Origin: Fimbriiglobus ruber
GTDB taxonomy: Bacteria; Planctomycetota; Planctomycetia; Gemmatales; Gemmataceae
Direction of reading: 5' to 3'
NCBI RefSeq assembly: GCF_002197845.1
Contig: NZ_NIDE01000011.1
Location: forward strand, 124,001 to 188,000
DNA length: 64,000 nucleotides
The notes beneath the pieces were generated by a model. That model had not been told where the DNA came from, did not search any database, and saw only the letters and a program-made list of their open reading frames with translations. The position numbers and the translations under genes were made by a program. Of the stretch, positions 1-9,575 are shown in pieces (positions within the stretch are counted from its first letter, which is position 1; each line of letters starts with the position of its first letter).

Positions 1-2502
1 CTTTCCCGCGAGCGTCAGTTCGCCCGGAGCGGTCATCGCCTTCCAGAGCGCGTCATGGTCGGCGCTGCCACTGGTGAAGCGTCGGGCCACCGTCAGGTCG
101 AAGCTCGGCAGCCAACCCTGCCACGTCACCTTGCCGGCCTTGTCCGTCCACGTCGCCTCACATCCCGAGAGATCGAACGCGAGGTCGATCTGCGGGTGTT
201 GCGGAAGCGCATCCTTCGACGAGCGGACCGGTCCGGGCAGGGTCAGGGCGTAGTGGACGGCCGCGGCTAGCGGGTCGGTGGCCAACACCAGGGTGCGGCG
301 GTCGGCGGTAAGCTGGACCGAGTGGACCGGCACGTCGAAGCGGGGCGCCGCCTTTTCCGCCTGGACGACCGCGTAGCCCGGCCAGAGCGATTCGAACCGA
401 TCGCCGGCGCGAACGAATGGCCCGGCCGTCAGTTTGGTCTGGCGTACTGCGTCCTTCAGCGATTCGGGATCGAGCGGCCGGTCGAACGCGACACGGACTT
501 CCCGCGGCCCGCTCGCCCAGGCCAGGACCGGTTGCGGTTGCTCGCGGTCGGTGTAAGTGAGTTTGTACAGTTTCCCCTTCCCCCGCGGTCCGCTGCCCCA
601 GTCCGGGCCGCCGCTGTGACAGGCGACGATCAGCCCGCCATCGGGCGACACGCAGGCGTCGACCGTCAGCATGTTCAGGCAGGCGAACAGGTCGGTACGG
701 GCGACGTACCCGGCGGCCGTCTTCGCGAGTTTCGTGTGGAACAGCTTGCCGCGGGAGTAGCCGGTTACGAACACGTCGCCGGCCCAGTCCTTCGGCCCGA
801 ACGTCGGTCCGCCGGGCGTCACCGGCTCGTTGAAGTTCAGTCCGCAGGTGGACTGGTGTTGGGGGCCGTAGTCGAACGTGCTGGGCTCGTCGATCACGCC
901 CGACAGGTACTTGGGGTGCCGCGGCGGGAAGCCGTAGTGCCGGCCCTTTTGAATGTGCAACAGTTCGTCGAGCGGGTTGCCGTTGGGCAGCCAGGTGGCC
1001 CCCTCCTGGTCGGTGGCGAACAGGTCGCCGTGGCGGTTGAACCGCATGCCGACGGGGAAGCGGATGCCGGTGGCCACGACCTCCCGCGTCTTGAAGTCGG
1101 GCGACACCCGCTGGATTGTCCCCCGCTCGTCCGCGAGGGAGTATTTGGCGACGCCGTTCTTGTCGAGCAGGTAGCCGTTCGAGTAGTTCGGCGTGCCGCG
1201 GCCGAACCAGACGCTCCCGTCCTTCGGGTCGACCGCTACTCCGGTCACGTCGATGTTCACGCTGAACTCGGTCCACCCACCCGCGACGGTGATTTCCTTG
1301 TCGGCCTTACCGTCGCCGTCCGTATCCACGACCAACACGCACTTGCCCTTGGACGCCACGAACACGCCGGTGCCGAGCTTGTACCCGGGCGGCGTCAGGT
1401 CCATGCCGATGGGCGACGACAGGGCGTTCTTGTTCTCCCAGAAGAGGGTGGCCTTGTCCTCGACGCCGTCGCCGTCGGTGTCGCGGAGCAGCCAGATGTT
1501 GCCGTCGTAGCCGAGGACGACGAGGGTGCCGTCCGGGCGGTACTTCACGTTGTTGATGTTGGTCAGGTCGACGGGCAACTCCCGAACAGCAAACCCCGGA
1601 ACGAACACCTGCACCGGCGGCGGGTTCTTGACCGGCACCAGGGCGTCCCCACGACCGGCGGCGTCCGGCGGCGGGGCCGCTTTCAGCGCCGCGTACTTGG
1701 CGTCGAGGTATCCGTAGACCACCGCCCGTTCGTCGGCGGACAGGGTCCGGTTGTAGACCAGCACCTCGGCCACGTCGTACCGGGCGAACCCGTCGGCCCG
1801 CTGGTCGCCCGGGCCATTGTTGTAAAACCGCGAACCGACGGTGATCTCGTCCAGGCTGACCCGCCCGTCGGTCCGCGGTCTTTCACCTTCGCGCTTGCCG
1901 TCGACCGCCAGCGCGACTTTTTTACCCCCCGCATCCGAGGCGAGTTCAATGGTGGTCAATTGTCCGAACGGGCTGTCGCCGGTTCGCAGATTCCGGGCGC
2001 CGCCGAACCCGCGGCCTTCGGCGTTCAGCACGGAGAACCGCGGGGTGGCGGTGGGACCGAAGTCGATGTTCAGCCCGCTCAGATAGTCGCGCTGGCCGGC
2101 GGCGTTGAACGCCAACATTCCGCGGAACGGGCCGGGGTTAGTCCGCGGGATGCCGACGACGATGACGGTGAATGCGTCGAGTTCCGTCGCTTGTTTCACG
2201 GCCCGCAGGTGATCGTCGATGCCGTCGAATCGGACGATCGCCACGCCACCGAACGGAATGCGAACGGGCCGGGCGTCGTCGCGCGATTGAGTCAGGTGCC
2301 TTCCCTTGCCGGAAGCGTCGCTCCAGCGAGCGAGCCGGTTATCGGCGGGCGGCTTCTCGGCGCCGGTCGCCCGGGCTGCGTCGAGCCAGAGTTCCAGCCC
2401 GTCGCGGACTGTCAACTTAGGGTCGGCCCACGGTTCAGCCGCGACGGTGGGAGAAACGTGGAAGAGACCGAGAAGCAATACGGCCGCGAGGGGGAGTTTC
2501 AT
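1..2502 (-). CDS. LamG-like plus PQQ/sorbosone-type beta-propeller dehydrogenase, C-terminus off left edge
   Basis: The minus strand reads open from an ATG at 2502 to the window edge (834 codons, no stop), so the C-terminus is missing. A signal peptide (MKLPLAAVLLLGLFHV, then ...VAAEPW) predicts export. Residues about 30-230 resemble a concanavalin/LamG domain of the kind that follows a phrase such as LWLDAARATG in planctomycete proteins. From about residue 260 there are propeller-type repeats (NINNVKYRPDGTLVVLGYDG, DTDGDGVEDKATLFWEN, VDTDGDGKADKE, GMRFNRHGDLFATDQEGATW), typical of the planctomycete 'membrane-bound dehydrogenase' family related to PQQ sugar dehydrogenases. Family relatives often end in a c-type cytochrome, which would lie outside the window. 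Substrate unknown. Long plus-strand ORFs across this region are mirror artefacts of the GC-rich third codon positions. Confidence 0.8.
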   Translation of the reverse strand, partial: MKLPLAAVLLLGLFHVSPTVAAEPWADPKLTVRDGLELWLDAARATGAEKPPADNRLARWSDASGKGRHLTQSRDDARPVRIPFGGVAIVRFDGIDDHLRAVKQATELDAFTVIVVGIPRTNPGPFRGMLAFNAAGQRDYLSGLNIDFGPTATPRFSVLNAEGRGFGGARNLRTGDSPFGQLTTIELASDAGGKKVALAVDGKREGERPRTDGRVSLDEITVGSRFYNNGPGDQRADGFARYDVAEVLVYNRTLSADERAVVYGYLDAKYAALKAAPPPDAAGRGDALVPVKNPPPVQVFVPGFAVRELPVDLTNINNVKYRPDGTLVVLGYDGNIWLLRDTDGDGVEDKATLFWENKNALSSPIGMDLTPPGYKLGTGVFVASKGKCVLVVDTDGDGKADKEITVAGGWTEFSVNIDVTGVAVDPKDGSVWFGRGTPNYSNGYLLDKNGVAKYSLADERGTIQRVSPDFKTREVVATGIRFPVGMRFNRHGDLFATDQEGATWLPNGNPLDELLHIQKGRHYGFPPRHPKYLSGVIDEPSTFDYGPQHQSTCGLNFNEPVTPGGPTFGPKDWAGDVFVTGYSRGKLFHTKLAKTAAGYVARTDLFACLNMLTVDACVSPDGGLIVACHSGGPDWGSGPRGKGKLYKLTYTDREQPQPVLAWASGPREVRVAFDRPLDPESLKDAVRQTKLTAGPFVRAGDRFESLWPGYAVVQAEKAAPRFDVPVHSVQLTADRRTLVLATDPLAAAVHYALTLPGPVRSSKDALPQHPQIDLAFDLSGCEATWTDKAGKVTWQGWLPSFDLTVARRFTSGSADHDALWKAMTAPGELTLAGK

Positions 2503-2627
2503 TTGGCGAGTCTGGGTTTGGGAGTCGCGGGGAGAGTCGTCGGCGATCTTAACGGGCCGCGGCTCGCGTGGGAAGCAAGCGCGTGGGGACAGAGGAGGCG
2601 ACGGAATGCATGGGGCAGTCGGCGCCC

Positions 2628-2784
2628 GGTGTCCCCGGGCTCCCGCCCGGGTCTACGTTCGGCCGCCCCGGAGGGGCGGAAGGCAACGCTTATTTTTTTG
2701 GGGAAAGTGCTATGAGGCGGGGTGGTCTTTCCGCCCCTCGGGGGCGGCCTAACGTAGACCCGGGCGGGAGCCCGGGGACACCTG
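2628..2784. repeat. Long imperfect inverted repeat, intergenic
   Basis: Two arms of about 54 bp (roughly 2628-2682 and 2728-2784) are near-perfect reverse complements around a loop of about 47 nt. Each arm carries the palindromic core CCCGGGCTCCCGCCCGGG and a GCCGCCCC-rich outer segment. It sits between two divergent genes, 126 bp upstream of the dehydrogenase start and 125 bp upstream of the M28 peptidase start, so it is probably a dispersed palindromic element rather than a simple terminator. Confidence 0.7.
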
Positions 2785-2908
2785 CCCGAACCTGCCACCC
2801 ACATCCGAAACCCCGCTCGCCCGCGCTGCGGTCGCCACGCTCTTTTCGCATAATGACTCCCTGAACCCCTCTCCGCACCCCGCCGCACGCTCGCGATGAG
2901 GAAACCCC

Positions 2909-4537
2909 GTGGCTTACCGATTGTTGACGGTTTTATGCGCCTCCTTGCTCATCCCCACATCACCGGCTGGCGCGGCTGATCCGCCTGCGGCGACTGCTGC
3001 CGATCGGATCAAGGCCGCCGTCACGTACCTCGCGAGCGACCGGCTCGAAGGCCGCGGGCCCGGTACGGCCGGCGAAGAACTGACCACGGACTACCTCTCG
3101 GGCGAATTCAAGAAGGCGGGCCTCAAGCCGGTCGGCGAACGCGGCACGTACCTCCAACCGGTCCCGCTCGTCCGGGTCGTGACCAGCCCTCAGTCCACCC
3201 TGAAGGCCACGAAAGGGGCCGAATCCCTCGACATCATCTGCGACGAGGAGTTTTCCGGCACCAGCCACACGCAGGCGGGACTCGAAGAGTTCGACGCCGA
3301 GGCGGTTTTCGTTGGCCACGGCATCACCGCCCCCGAGTTCGGCTGGGACGATTACAAAGATATTGATGTGAAGGGCAAGGTTGTCGTCCTTTTCACGAAC
3401 GAGCCGCCCTCGGACGACCCCAAGTTCTTCGGGGGCAAAGCCCTCACCTATTACGGCCGCTGGACGTTCAAATTCGAGGAGGCCGCCCGCCGCGGGGCCA
3501 AGGCCTGTTTCATCATCCACACCCCGGAAACGGCTGGATACCCGTATTCCGTCGTCCGCCCGCTCGACGGCGCCCAGCTCAAGCGCGAGCCCGGTCAACC
3601 GGCACTCGCCTTCGCCGGCTGGCTCTCGCGCAAGGCGGGCGATAAGCTCCTCGGGCTTTCCGGCCGGACGGTTAGCGACGCCCTCAAGGTGGCCGACACG
3701 AAAGGGTTCAAGGCGTTTTCTCTGGGAGTGAACCTGAAAGGCCACTTCCCGACCCGCGTCGAAAACATCATCAGCCACAACGTCGTCGGCATGGTCGAGG
3801 GGAGTGACCCGGCACTCAAGTCGGAAGCCGTTGTGTTCACGGCCCACTGGGACCACCTCGGCGTCGGCCGGGCCATCGTCGGCGACTCCATCTACAACGG
3901 GGCGGCGGACAACGCCACCGGCTGCGCCCTCTTGCTCGAACTCGCCCGCGGGTGGGCGGCCCAGTCGCCGAAACCGAAGCGGTCCGCCCTCTTTCTGGCC
4001 GTCACCGCGGAGGAGAAGGGGTTGCTCGGGTCGAAGTATTACGCCCAGCACCCGATCGTCCCGCTGGGCAAGACCGCGCTCGACCTCAACTTCGATATGA
4101 TCCTGCCGCTGGGCGTGCCGGAGTCGATCGTCGTGACCGGGTCCGAGCGAACGACCGTGTGGCCGACGGTCCAGGCCGCGGCGAAGAAGCACGGGCTCGA
4201 AATCGAGGCCGACCAGCGGGCCCACCTCGGCGTCTTTTACCGGTCAGACCATTTCTCGATGGCCCGCGCGGGCGTCCCCGCGTTTTCCGTCGCAGCCGGC
4301 ATGAAGATCAAGGGCAAGCCGGACGACTTCGCCCGCCAGAAGCTACAGGAGTTCAACGACAAGGCGTACCACTCGCCCCAGGACGAGGTGCGGCCCGACT
4401 GGGACTACTCGGGCTTCGCCACGCTAGCCGGCTTCGCGCTTGACGTGGCCCGCCAGGTCGCCGACGCCGACCACCTGCCGACGTGGAACCCAGGCGACGA
4501 ATTTCGGCCGGCCCGGGAGAAGAGTGGTGTGAAGTAA
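2909..4537 (+). CDS. Secreted M28-family metallopeptidase with PA domain
   Basis: A 542-residue exported peptidase. GTG start preceded by GATGAGGAAA; the N-terminus is hydrophobic and ends near AGAADPP, consistent with signal peptidase cleavage. The middle (about residues 120-280) fits a protease-associated insert (FVGHGITAPEFGWDDYKDID). The C-terminal half has the M28 zinc-site motifs: HWDHLG near residue 313, YNGAADNATG near 331, TAEEKGLLGS near 368, NFDM near 395 and YHSPQDE near 488. This H-D-E-D-H order is that of aminopeptidase-type M28 enzymes with a binuclear zinc centre. Expected role is extracytoplasmic peptide hydrolysis; substrate cannot be told. It stands alone, divergent from the dehydrogenase. 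Confidence 0.9.
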   Translation: MAYRLLTVLCASLLIPTSPAGAADPPAATAADRIKAAVTYLASDRLEGRGPGTAGEELTTDYLSGEFKKAGLKPVGERGTYLQPVPLVRVVTSPQSTLKATKGAESLDIICDEEFSGTSHTQAGLEEFDAEAVFVGHGITAPEFGWDDYKDIDVKGKVVVLFTNEPPSDDPKFFGGKALTYYGRWTFKFEEAARRGAKACFIIHTPETAGYPYSVVRPLDGAQLKREPGQPALAFAGWLSRKAGDKLLGLSGRTVSDALKVADTKGFKAFSLGVNLKGHFPTRVENIISHNVVGMVEGSDPALKSEAVVFTAHWDHLGVGRAIVGDSIYNGAADNATGCALLLELARGWAAQSPKPKRSALFLAVTAEEKGLLGSKYYAQHPIVPLGKTALDLNFDMILPLGVPESIVVTGSERTTVWPTVQAAAKKHGLEIEADQRAHLGVFYRSDHFSMARAGVPAFSVAAGMKIKGKPDDFARQKLQEFNDKAYHSPQDEVRPDWDYSGFATLAGFALDVARQVADADHLPTWNPGDEFRPAREKSGVK

Positions 4538-5195
4538 ACCTTCCTGGCGCCCCTTCCTCCTCCTGGTCGGCATAGGTATGAACACATCCCCCGAACGGGG
4601 TAACGGCTTAATCCGGCTTACCCCGATCTGAAGAGCTTGGGGAGTCCTTGCCGGGCCAACACGAGAACCTCGTCCAGGGCTACGGATTCGAGCAGGTCGG
4701 CCGGGGCCAACAGCTTTCCCAGGCCCGCGATCAGCGCCGGGGTCGTCGCTTCGACCCCCCATTTCATCTGCCGGCCGGACAGGCGGATCAAGATCTTGCG
4801 GAGTTTCTGAGCCGGTTCCCCGGGCTCCCGTTGGAGATGCCAGACGGTCCACCGCGACCGCGAGCCGGCGCAAGAACGCGGCCCAGTGGTTTGCTGCCAC
4901 TCCTCCGCGTTCAAGCCCGGCGATTTCAACAACTTAGGGCTGCTGGGCGGCGACTTCGGGCCGCGCGACGAGTGTGCGAGCCATCCGTGACTCTGGTAAG
5001 ACGTTCGGGCTGTTGACGAGAAGTCATTTCCGCGATGACCATGCTGATAAGCAAGGTCAACTCGCAAACCATGTCGTGTGCCCAACGTACTTCCCCCTGG
5101 AAAACTCGTCTTGCACCGGATTGCCCATCCCGCGTATATCCCGGTGGCCTGTGTAGCCGCGCCGGCGGCTGCGCCGTTCCCGCTGGGTTGACGTT
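4538..5195. other. Intergenic region with IS remnant
   Basis: A 658-bp gap between the M28 peptidase and the DUF11 lipoprotein. Its left half holds the transposase remnant; the rest (about 4930-5195) shows no coding signal I can support. No clear terminator follows the peptidase stop. Confidence 0.5.
4618..4930 (-). pseudogene. Transposase C-terminal remnant (IS4-like)
   Basis: The minus-strand frame ending at 4618 contains LIRLSGRQMKWG followed by TTPALIAGLGKLLAPADLLE and LARQGLPKL. The LSGRQMK phrase followed by a segment of this type is characteristic of the C-terminus of DDE transposases common in planctomycetes. Upstream coding signal shifts frame (AAFLRRLAVAVDRLA is in another minus frame), and no DDE core is present, so this is a decayed fragment. 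Family assignment to IS4 is by memory of motif and is uncertain. Confidence 0.45.
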
Positions 5196-7289
5196 ATGCC
5201 ACCCGCTTTCATCCGACACACGCGGCTCGCCATGATCCCGGTGGTGGTCGCATGCGCGGCCGCGACCGGGTGCCTGGGCGGGACGTACAACCCGTCGTAC
5301 TTCCCGTACTACCTGCCCCCCGGCGACGTCATCCAGACGCACGCCAAGCCCGCCGGCCTGGGCTACTTCGCCAACTTCGACCCGAAAGCCATCCGCCTCG
5401 ACTTGACCCCCGCTTCCTGCACCCTCCCGACGAAAACGCGGCACGTCCTCGTCGCCACTGTCGTCGACAAGGACGGACAACCGCGGCGGAAGCGGCGGGT
5501 CGAGTGGATGATCGAGGGGGCCGGGAACATCATCGAGGTGGACGAATCGGGCTACCTCCCGGGCCGCGGGTACAAGGTCGACAACAAGTACGCGGTCAGT
5601 TACACGGACTTCTTCGAACACAAGATCGCCCGCGGGTCGAGCGACCCGCGGGACGACGTCACCATCGGCCCCGGGCAAACGTGGTGCGTCGTCAGTTCGG
5701 CCCTCGAAGGCGTGACCACCGTGACGGCGTTGGCGCCCGAGGTTTACGACAAGGACCGCGGCACGGTCACGGTCAAGCTGACGTGGGCCGACGGCGCCCC
5801 CGGGCTCCCGGCACCCGGCCCCGGCTTCCCCGCCCCCACGGTCAGCCGGTCCGGGGACGAGCGGACCCACGCGACCAAACTCGTCCACGCCGGCGCGAAG
5901 GACGAACCGCTTACGTTCGACGTCCGCGCGCCGAAGGCCACGGCGATCGGGCGGGAAACGCCGATCGCCTTTGAACTGGCGAACGCCGCGGCGACCGCCA
6001 CCCAACCGGCTACCCTGACCGCCACGATCCCGGACGGGACCGAGTTCGTCCGCGGGGAGCCGCCCCCGTCGAGCCAGCAGGGCCGGACGTTCACGTGGGC
6101 CGCCGTAGCGGTCCCCGCCGGGCAAACCCTGACCGTGACCGCGACCGTCCGCCCGACCAAACGGGGTACGTTCACCGTGGACGCCGCCGTCGAGACGGCC
6201 GACGGGTATCACGCGAAGCACGCGGCCGCCATCGCCGCGGACACGGCCGGCCTGAAAGTCACCGCCGAACTCCCGGCCCAGGTCGGCTTACAAGCCCCCG
6301 TTTCGCTCGACGTTGCGGTGGCGAACTCGGGCGCCGTCGAGGCCGACAACGTGACCGTCTGGGTGACGCTCGACGCGAGCCTCGCGCCCGCGTCTGGGGC
6401 GAGCCCGGTCGAGGTGCCCGTCGGGAGCGTGCCCGCGGGGCAGACGAAACACGTGCAGGTGCCGCTCACGGCGAAGCAACTCGGCCACGCCGTCGCCAAG
6501 GTCAACGCGACCGCGGACGGCGGCCTGACGGACAAGACGGAAGCCGCCACGGAGGTCCGCAAGGCCGCGACGCTCGCGGTCGCCGTGAGCGGGCCGGACC
6601 AACTCGCGCTGAACCTGGACGGCACCTGGCAGGTGACCGTGACCAACACCGGCGACGTGCCCGCGACCGACGTGGTCGCGCGGGTGACGCTACCGGCGTC
6701 GGTCGCCGGGCGGACGGCGACCGACGGGGGCAAGTTGGCCGGAACGGATGGAGCCGAATGGCAGATCGGCACGCTCGCGCCGAACGAAAAGAAGGCCGTC
6801 CGGGTGACGGCCACGGCGGACAAGGTCGCGCCCAAGGCGTCGGTGGCGGCGTCCGTGGTCGCGGGCGTCCCGGGGGCGCGGACCCAGGCGAAGGGCGAAA
6901 CCAGCCTGACCGTCATCGGGCAGCCGGCGTTGCTCCTCGAATTGGCGGACCACCCGGCGGCGATCCCGGTCGGCCAGAAAGCGACGATCCGCATCACGGT
7001 CCGCAACCGCGGGACCGGCACGGCCAAGAAGTTGGAAGTGACGGCGACCGGGGCGGACGCACTGAAGATCGTGGGCGGAACCGGGGCCGACCGCAAACCC
7101 GGAACAGTCAATGGCGCGACGGTGACGTTTACCCTGGACGAACTCCCCCCGGGGGCGGCCGCGGTGTTCGTCGCGAATCTGGAGGCGGTCGCGCCCGGGA
7201 CTGCCCGGCTCCAGGTCGACGTTCGCGGCGACCACCTCGCCCAACCGCTGCACGAAGAACAAGCCGCCCGCGTGACGGGCGGCAACTGA
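5196..7289 (+). CDS. Lipoprotein with DUF11/CARDB-like repeats
   Basis: A 697-residue surface lipoprotein. A lipobox occurs in VVACAAATGC, so Cys 26 (counting from ATG 5196) would be lipidated; ATG 5232, giving MIPVVVACAAATGC, is an equally good start. Residues about 40-200 form a conserved planctomycete N-terminal region (FANFDPKAIRLDLTPASC, VEWMIEGAGNIIEVDESG). From about residue 230 there are at least four Ig-like DUF11/CARDB repeats marked by recurrent phrases such as TVTNTGDVPATDVV, ITVRNRGTGTAKKLEVT and VAVANSGAVEADNVTV. Such proteins are usually cell-envelope structural or adhesive; no enzymatic motif is seen. Monocistronic. Confidence 0.8.
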   Translation: MPPAFIRHTRLAMIPVVVACAAATGCLGGTYNPSYFPYYLPPGDVIQTHAKPAGLGYFANFDPKAIRLDLTPASCTLPTKTRHVLVATVVDKDGQPRRKRRVEWMIEGAGNIIEVDESGYLPGRGYKVDNKYAVSYTDFFEHKIARGSSDPRDDVTIGPGQTWCVVSSALEGVTTVTALAPEVYDKDRGTVTVKLTWADGAPGLPAPGPGFPAPTVSRSGDERTHATKLVHAGAKDEPLTFDVRAPKATAIGRETPIAFELANAAATATQPATLTATIPDGTEFVRGEPPPSSQQGRTFTWAAVAVPAGQTLTVTATVRPTKRGTFTVDAAVETADGYHAKHAAAIAADTAGLKVTAELPAQVGLQAPVSLDVAVANSGAVEADNVTVWVTLDASLAPASGASPVEVPVGSVPAGQTKHVQVPLTAKQLGHAVAKVNATADGGLTDKTEAATEVRKAATLAVAVSGPDQLALNLDGTWQVTVTNTGDVPATDVVARVTLPASVAGRTATDGGKLAGTDGAEWQIGTLAPNEKKAVRVTATADKVAPKASVAASVVAGVPGARTQAKGETSLTVIGQPALLLELADHPAAIPVGQKATIRITVRNRGTGTAKKLEVTATGADALKIVGGTGADRKPGTVNGATVTFTLDELPPGAAAVFVANLEAVAPGTARLQVDVRGDHLAQPLHEEQAARVTGGN

Positions 7290-7703
7290 GGCGCGGCCGA
7301 AGAGGTGGTCGCGTTCGTTTACGTCCCATCCGCCGATCAGATGCGGGAAGAGGTTGAAGTGGGTCGCATGGCGGGGGCGATTTTTTGCGCTTTTTGCGCC
7401 GTTCGTCGTGTTTTCTGAAGGGTACACCAACAACGACACGCATGTATGAGGGATGCGGTGATGGTCGAGATCACCCATGCGGTCCGGGAATGTGACTCCC
7501 CATCGTCCGAATCCGCCCCATGCCCAAAGTCGTCCCAGAGCGTTGCCCTCGGCTGAGAACCGTCAGTCCTTCGGACTGAAGAGTTGGATGTGGCGCGGGT
7601 TCCAGAGGCGCTGCCCCGAGCTATGTACTCCCAGTCCTTCGGACGGAAATCCACCCCACCCGCGTCTCCAATTTCGGGGTGGATGCAACTGCGCTCACGC
7701 CGG
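7290..7703. other. Intergenic, no gene; two small C(UUCG)G hairpins
   Basis: A 414-bp gap between convergent genes. It contains CAGTCCTTCGGACTG at 7564-7578, which would fold as a stem closed by a C(UUCG)G tetraloop, and a degenerate second copy at 7632-7646. No ORF with recognisable content on either strand. Confidence 0.5.
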
Positions 7704-9305
7704 CTACTGTCCCCGGTCCCGCCGGTACAGTGCCGCGCACTTCGTGCGGCCGATCTCCCGCCACCCCTTGCAACTGGCCAGGTAGGCGTCGAGGGTGGAC
7801 GGTTCGCGGTCGTTGGTGACGACAAGGGCCAGGTCGAGGTCGTATCGTGTGAGGTAGTTGTCCAGGTACTCGGGGTGGTACCAGATCATGTCCACGTATT
7901 CCGCCGTCCAGGCGTCGCCGTACAACTCGAACCGATCGTCCATGAAGATTTTCATCTCGGGGACGTGGTAAATCAGATACCCGCCCAGGTTCGCGTCGTT
8001 GAAGAGTCGGGCGTTTGGGCCTGCGGCGCGGGCGTAGGCGTGGAGGGTGTCGGTTAGTTCGAGCGGGGCGTAGCCCGAATCGATTTGCGCCCAACCGCGA
8101 CCAACTACCGGGACATGGGTGTCTGAAGCTTGTAGCCCGAACACCGCCAGGACGGCCAGCACCGGCACCACCAGCCCGCGCCACGACAACGCCGCGGTCG
8201 GGTCGGGCGGGTCTTGAACCAGGCTGTCGCCGTACTTTTTCAGGAGCCGGCACCAGACCGTGTGCGGCCAGAAGTCCGCGAACACGACGACCGCCGTCAC
8301 CGCGAACAGCGGCCCCTGGCGGATGCCCCTGAAGGTCAGCGCGAACCAGACGAGGGGGATCAGCCACGTCACGCGGGGGCGCTGCGGGAACGTCCCGGCG
8401 AACAGGATCAGGTATCCGACGCCGAAGCCGAAAATGACCTGGTCCGCGGCGCTCGTGAGGTTGAGCGGCTTGTGTTCGTTGACGACGTTCTTCAACACCT
8501 CGGACCCGACGATCCGTTTCCAGGTGTTCAACATTTCCATGCCGAACGGGTTCGCGAACGGGGCCAACCCGCACGCGCCTACGATGGCCATGAGCACCAC
8601 GAGCGTCCGCCACGACCGGACCGGGTTCGGCGACACTTCCGCCGGCGGAGTCTCACCCTCTGGGACGGTTGTTGTGCCTTTTCGCAGCTGCTGCCAGAGG
8701 AAGACGGCCCCCCACCCGGCCACGGCGAGACCGAGCATCATGTCGCCGCCGAGGACGCCGCCGTGCAGGTTGGTCCAGAGGACGTACAGCGGGACCAGGC
8801 CGAGGAGCCGCCAGAGGGTGGCGCGGCCGCGGTCGAAGTCGACCAGGCAGGCCATCGTCCAGCCCATGAACGCGATGGTGAACATGTGCGGGCGGACGAA
8901 ATAGTGGAACGCCCCGGCGAAGAGGCCCGCGCTGGTGAACACGCCGGCCAGCGCCCAGCTCATGCCGGCCTGCCGCATCCGCGCGAACACCCACGCGTAC
9001 AACCCGGCCACCAGGGTGCAGAACCCGAGCAGCATGGTGTCGAAGCCGCCCGCCCGGTGGGCGAGGGCCATCAAAACTTCGGCCCCCCATTGCTGGGGAA
9101 TCCAGGTGTGGCCGGCGAAGGTGTACGTGAACGGGTCGGTCCAGGGGAAGCCGCGGTCGAGAATCCAGTCGCCCACCTTGATGTGCCAGAGGGAGCCCGG
9201 GTCGTAGAAGCCCCGCTCCCGGAAGATGACCAGGAACGCGGCCCACACGGTCAGGAAGAACAACGTATCGGGCCGGGCAAACGCCCGACAAACGCGGCCG
9301 GCCAC
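7704..9305 (-). CDS. Polytopic inner-membrane protein, possibly glycosyltransferase-like
   Basis: About 533 residues with many hydrophobic segments (LFFLTVWAAFLVIF, FCTLVAGLYAWVF, LLGLVPLYVLWTNL, TLVVLMAIVGACGLAPF, VIFGFGVGYLILFAG), giving roughly ten or more membrane spans. The N-terminal pattern (DPGSLWHIKVGDWILDRGFP, then a P-F-T-Y-T-F-like stretch) and a soluble C-terminal part (RLFNDANLGGYLIYH, FMDDRFELYG) are typical of planctomycete membrane proteins resembling GT-C or PMT-type enzymes, but no catalytic motif is certain. The frame stays open to ATG 9449, which lies inside a palindromic repeat; GTG 9305, with AAAGGGGG about 8 nt upstream, is preferred. Function not assigned. Confidence 0.65.
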   Translation of the reverse strand: MAGRVCRAFARPDTLFFLTVWAAFLVIFRERGFYDPGSLWHIKVGDWILDRGFPWTDPFTYTFAGHTWIPQQWGAEVLMALAHRAGGFDTMLLGFCTLVAGLYAWVFARMRQAGMSWALAGVFTSAGLFAGAFHYFVRPHMFTIAFMGWTMACLVDFDRGRATLWRLLGLVPLYVLWTNLHGGVLGGDMMLGLAVAGWGAVFLWQQLRKGTTTVPEGETPPAEVSPNPVRSWRTLVVLMAIVGACGLAPFANPFGMEMLNTWKRIVGSEVLKNVVNEHKPLNLTSAADQVIFGFGVGYLILFAGTFPQRPRVTWLIPLVWFALTFRGIRQGPLFAVTAVVVFADFWPHTVWCRLLKKYGDSLVQDPPDPTAALSWRGLVVPVLAVLAVFGLQASDTHVPVVGRGWAQIDSGYAPLELTDTLHAYARAAGPNARLFNDANLGGYLIYHVPEMKIFMDDRFELYGDAWTAEYVDMIWYHPEYLDNYLTRYDLDLALVVTNDREPSTLDAYLASCKGWREIGRTKCAALYRRDRGQ

Positions 9306-9418
9306 CGGCGCCCCCTTTTCGCGGGCGGAATAAAACTCCCAGCCGAAACTTAGAACACAAACACGACAAATTCGGGCCGGGCAGAAAGAATCGGGGTGGG
9401 AGGGTGGTGGGGCGGAGT

Positions 9419-9575
9419 GAAGTCGTTCCGGGGCATGCTCAGGGTTCACACCCTGGGCTATTTTCTGGCGCCCTGTTGGGGCTCAAAACCAGTCGGGGAC
9501 AGGGGTTTCGAGCCTCGAAGAGGCGGCAGAAAATAGCCCAGGGTGTGGACCCTGAGCATGCCCCGGAACGACTTC
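9419..9575. repeat. 49-bp inverted repeat pair
   Basis: Arms 9419-9467 and 9527-9575 are reverse complements with one mismatch, separated by about 59 nt. Arm content includes GGCATGCTCAGGGT and CCTGGGCTATTTTCTG. The right arm reaches into the last codons of the nucleotidyltransferase gene (stop at 9574-9576). As RNA it would form a very long hairpin immediately at the gene end; it may be a dispersed palindromic element recruited as a transcript end. Confidence 0.75.

Noticed and set aside
322-2715. 797-codon plus-strand ORF
   Set aside because: Mirror of the minus-strand dehydrogenase; its translation has no domain and the minus strand shows signal peptide and propeller motifs.
7337-7825. 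162-codon minus ORF downstream of the DUF11 lipoprotein
   Set aside because: No recognisable domain; overlaps the membrane-protein gene and the UUCG hairpins.
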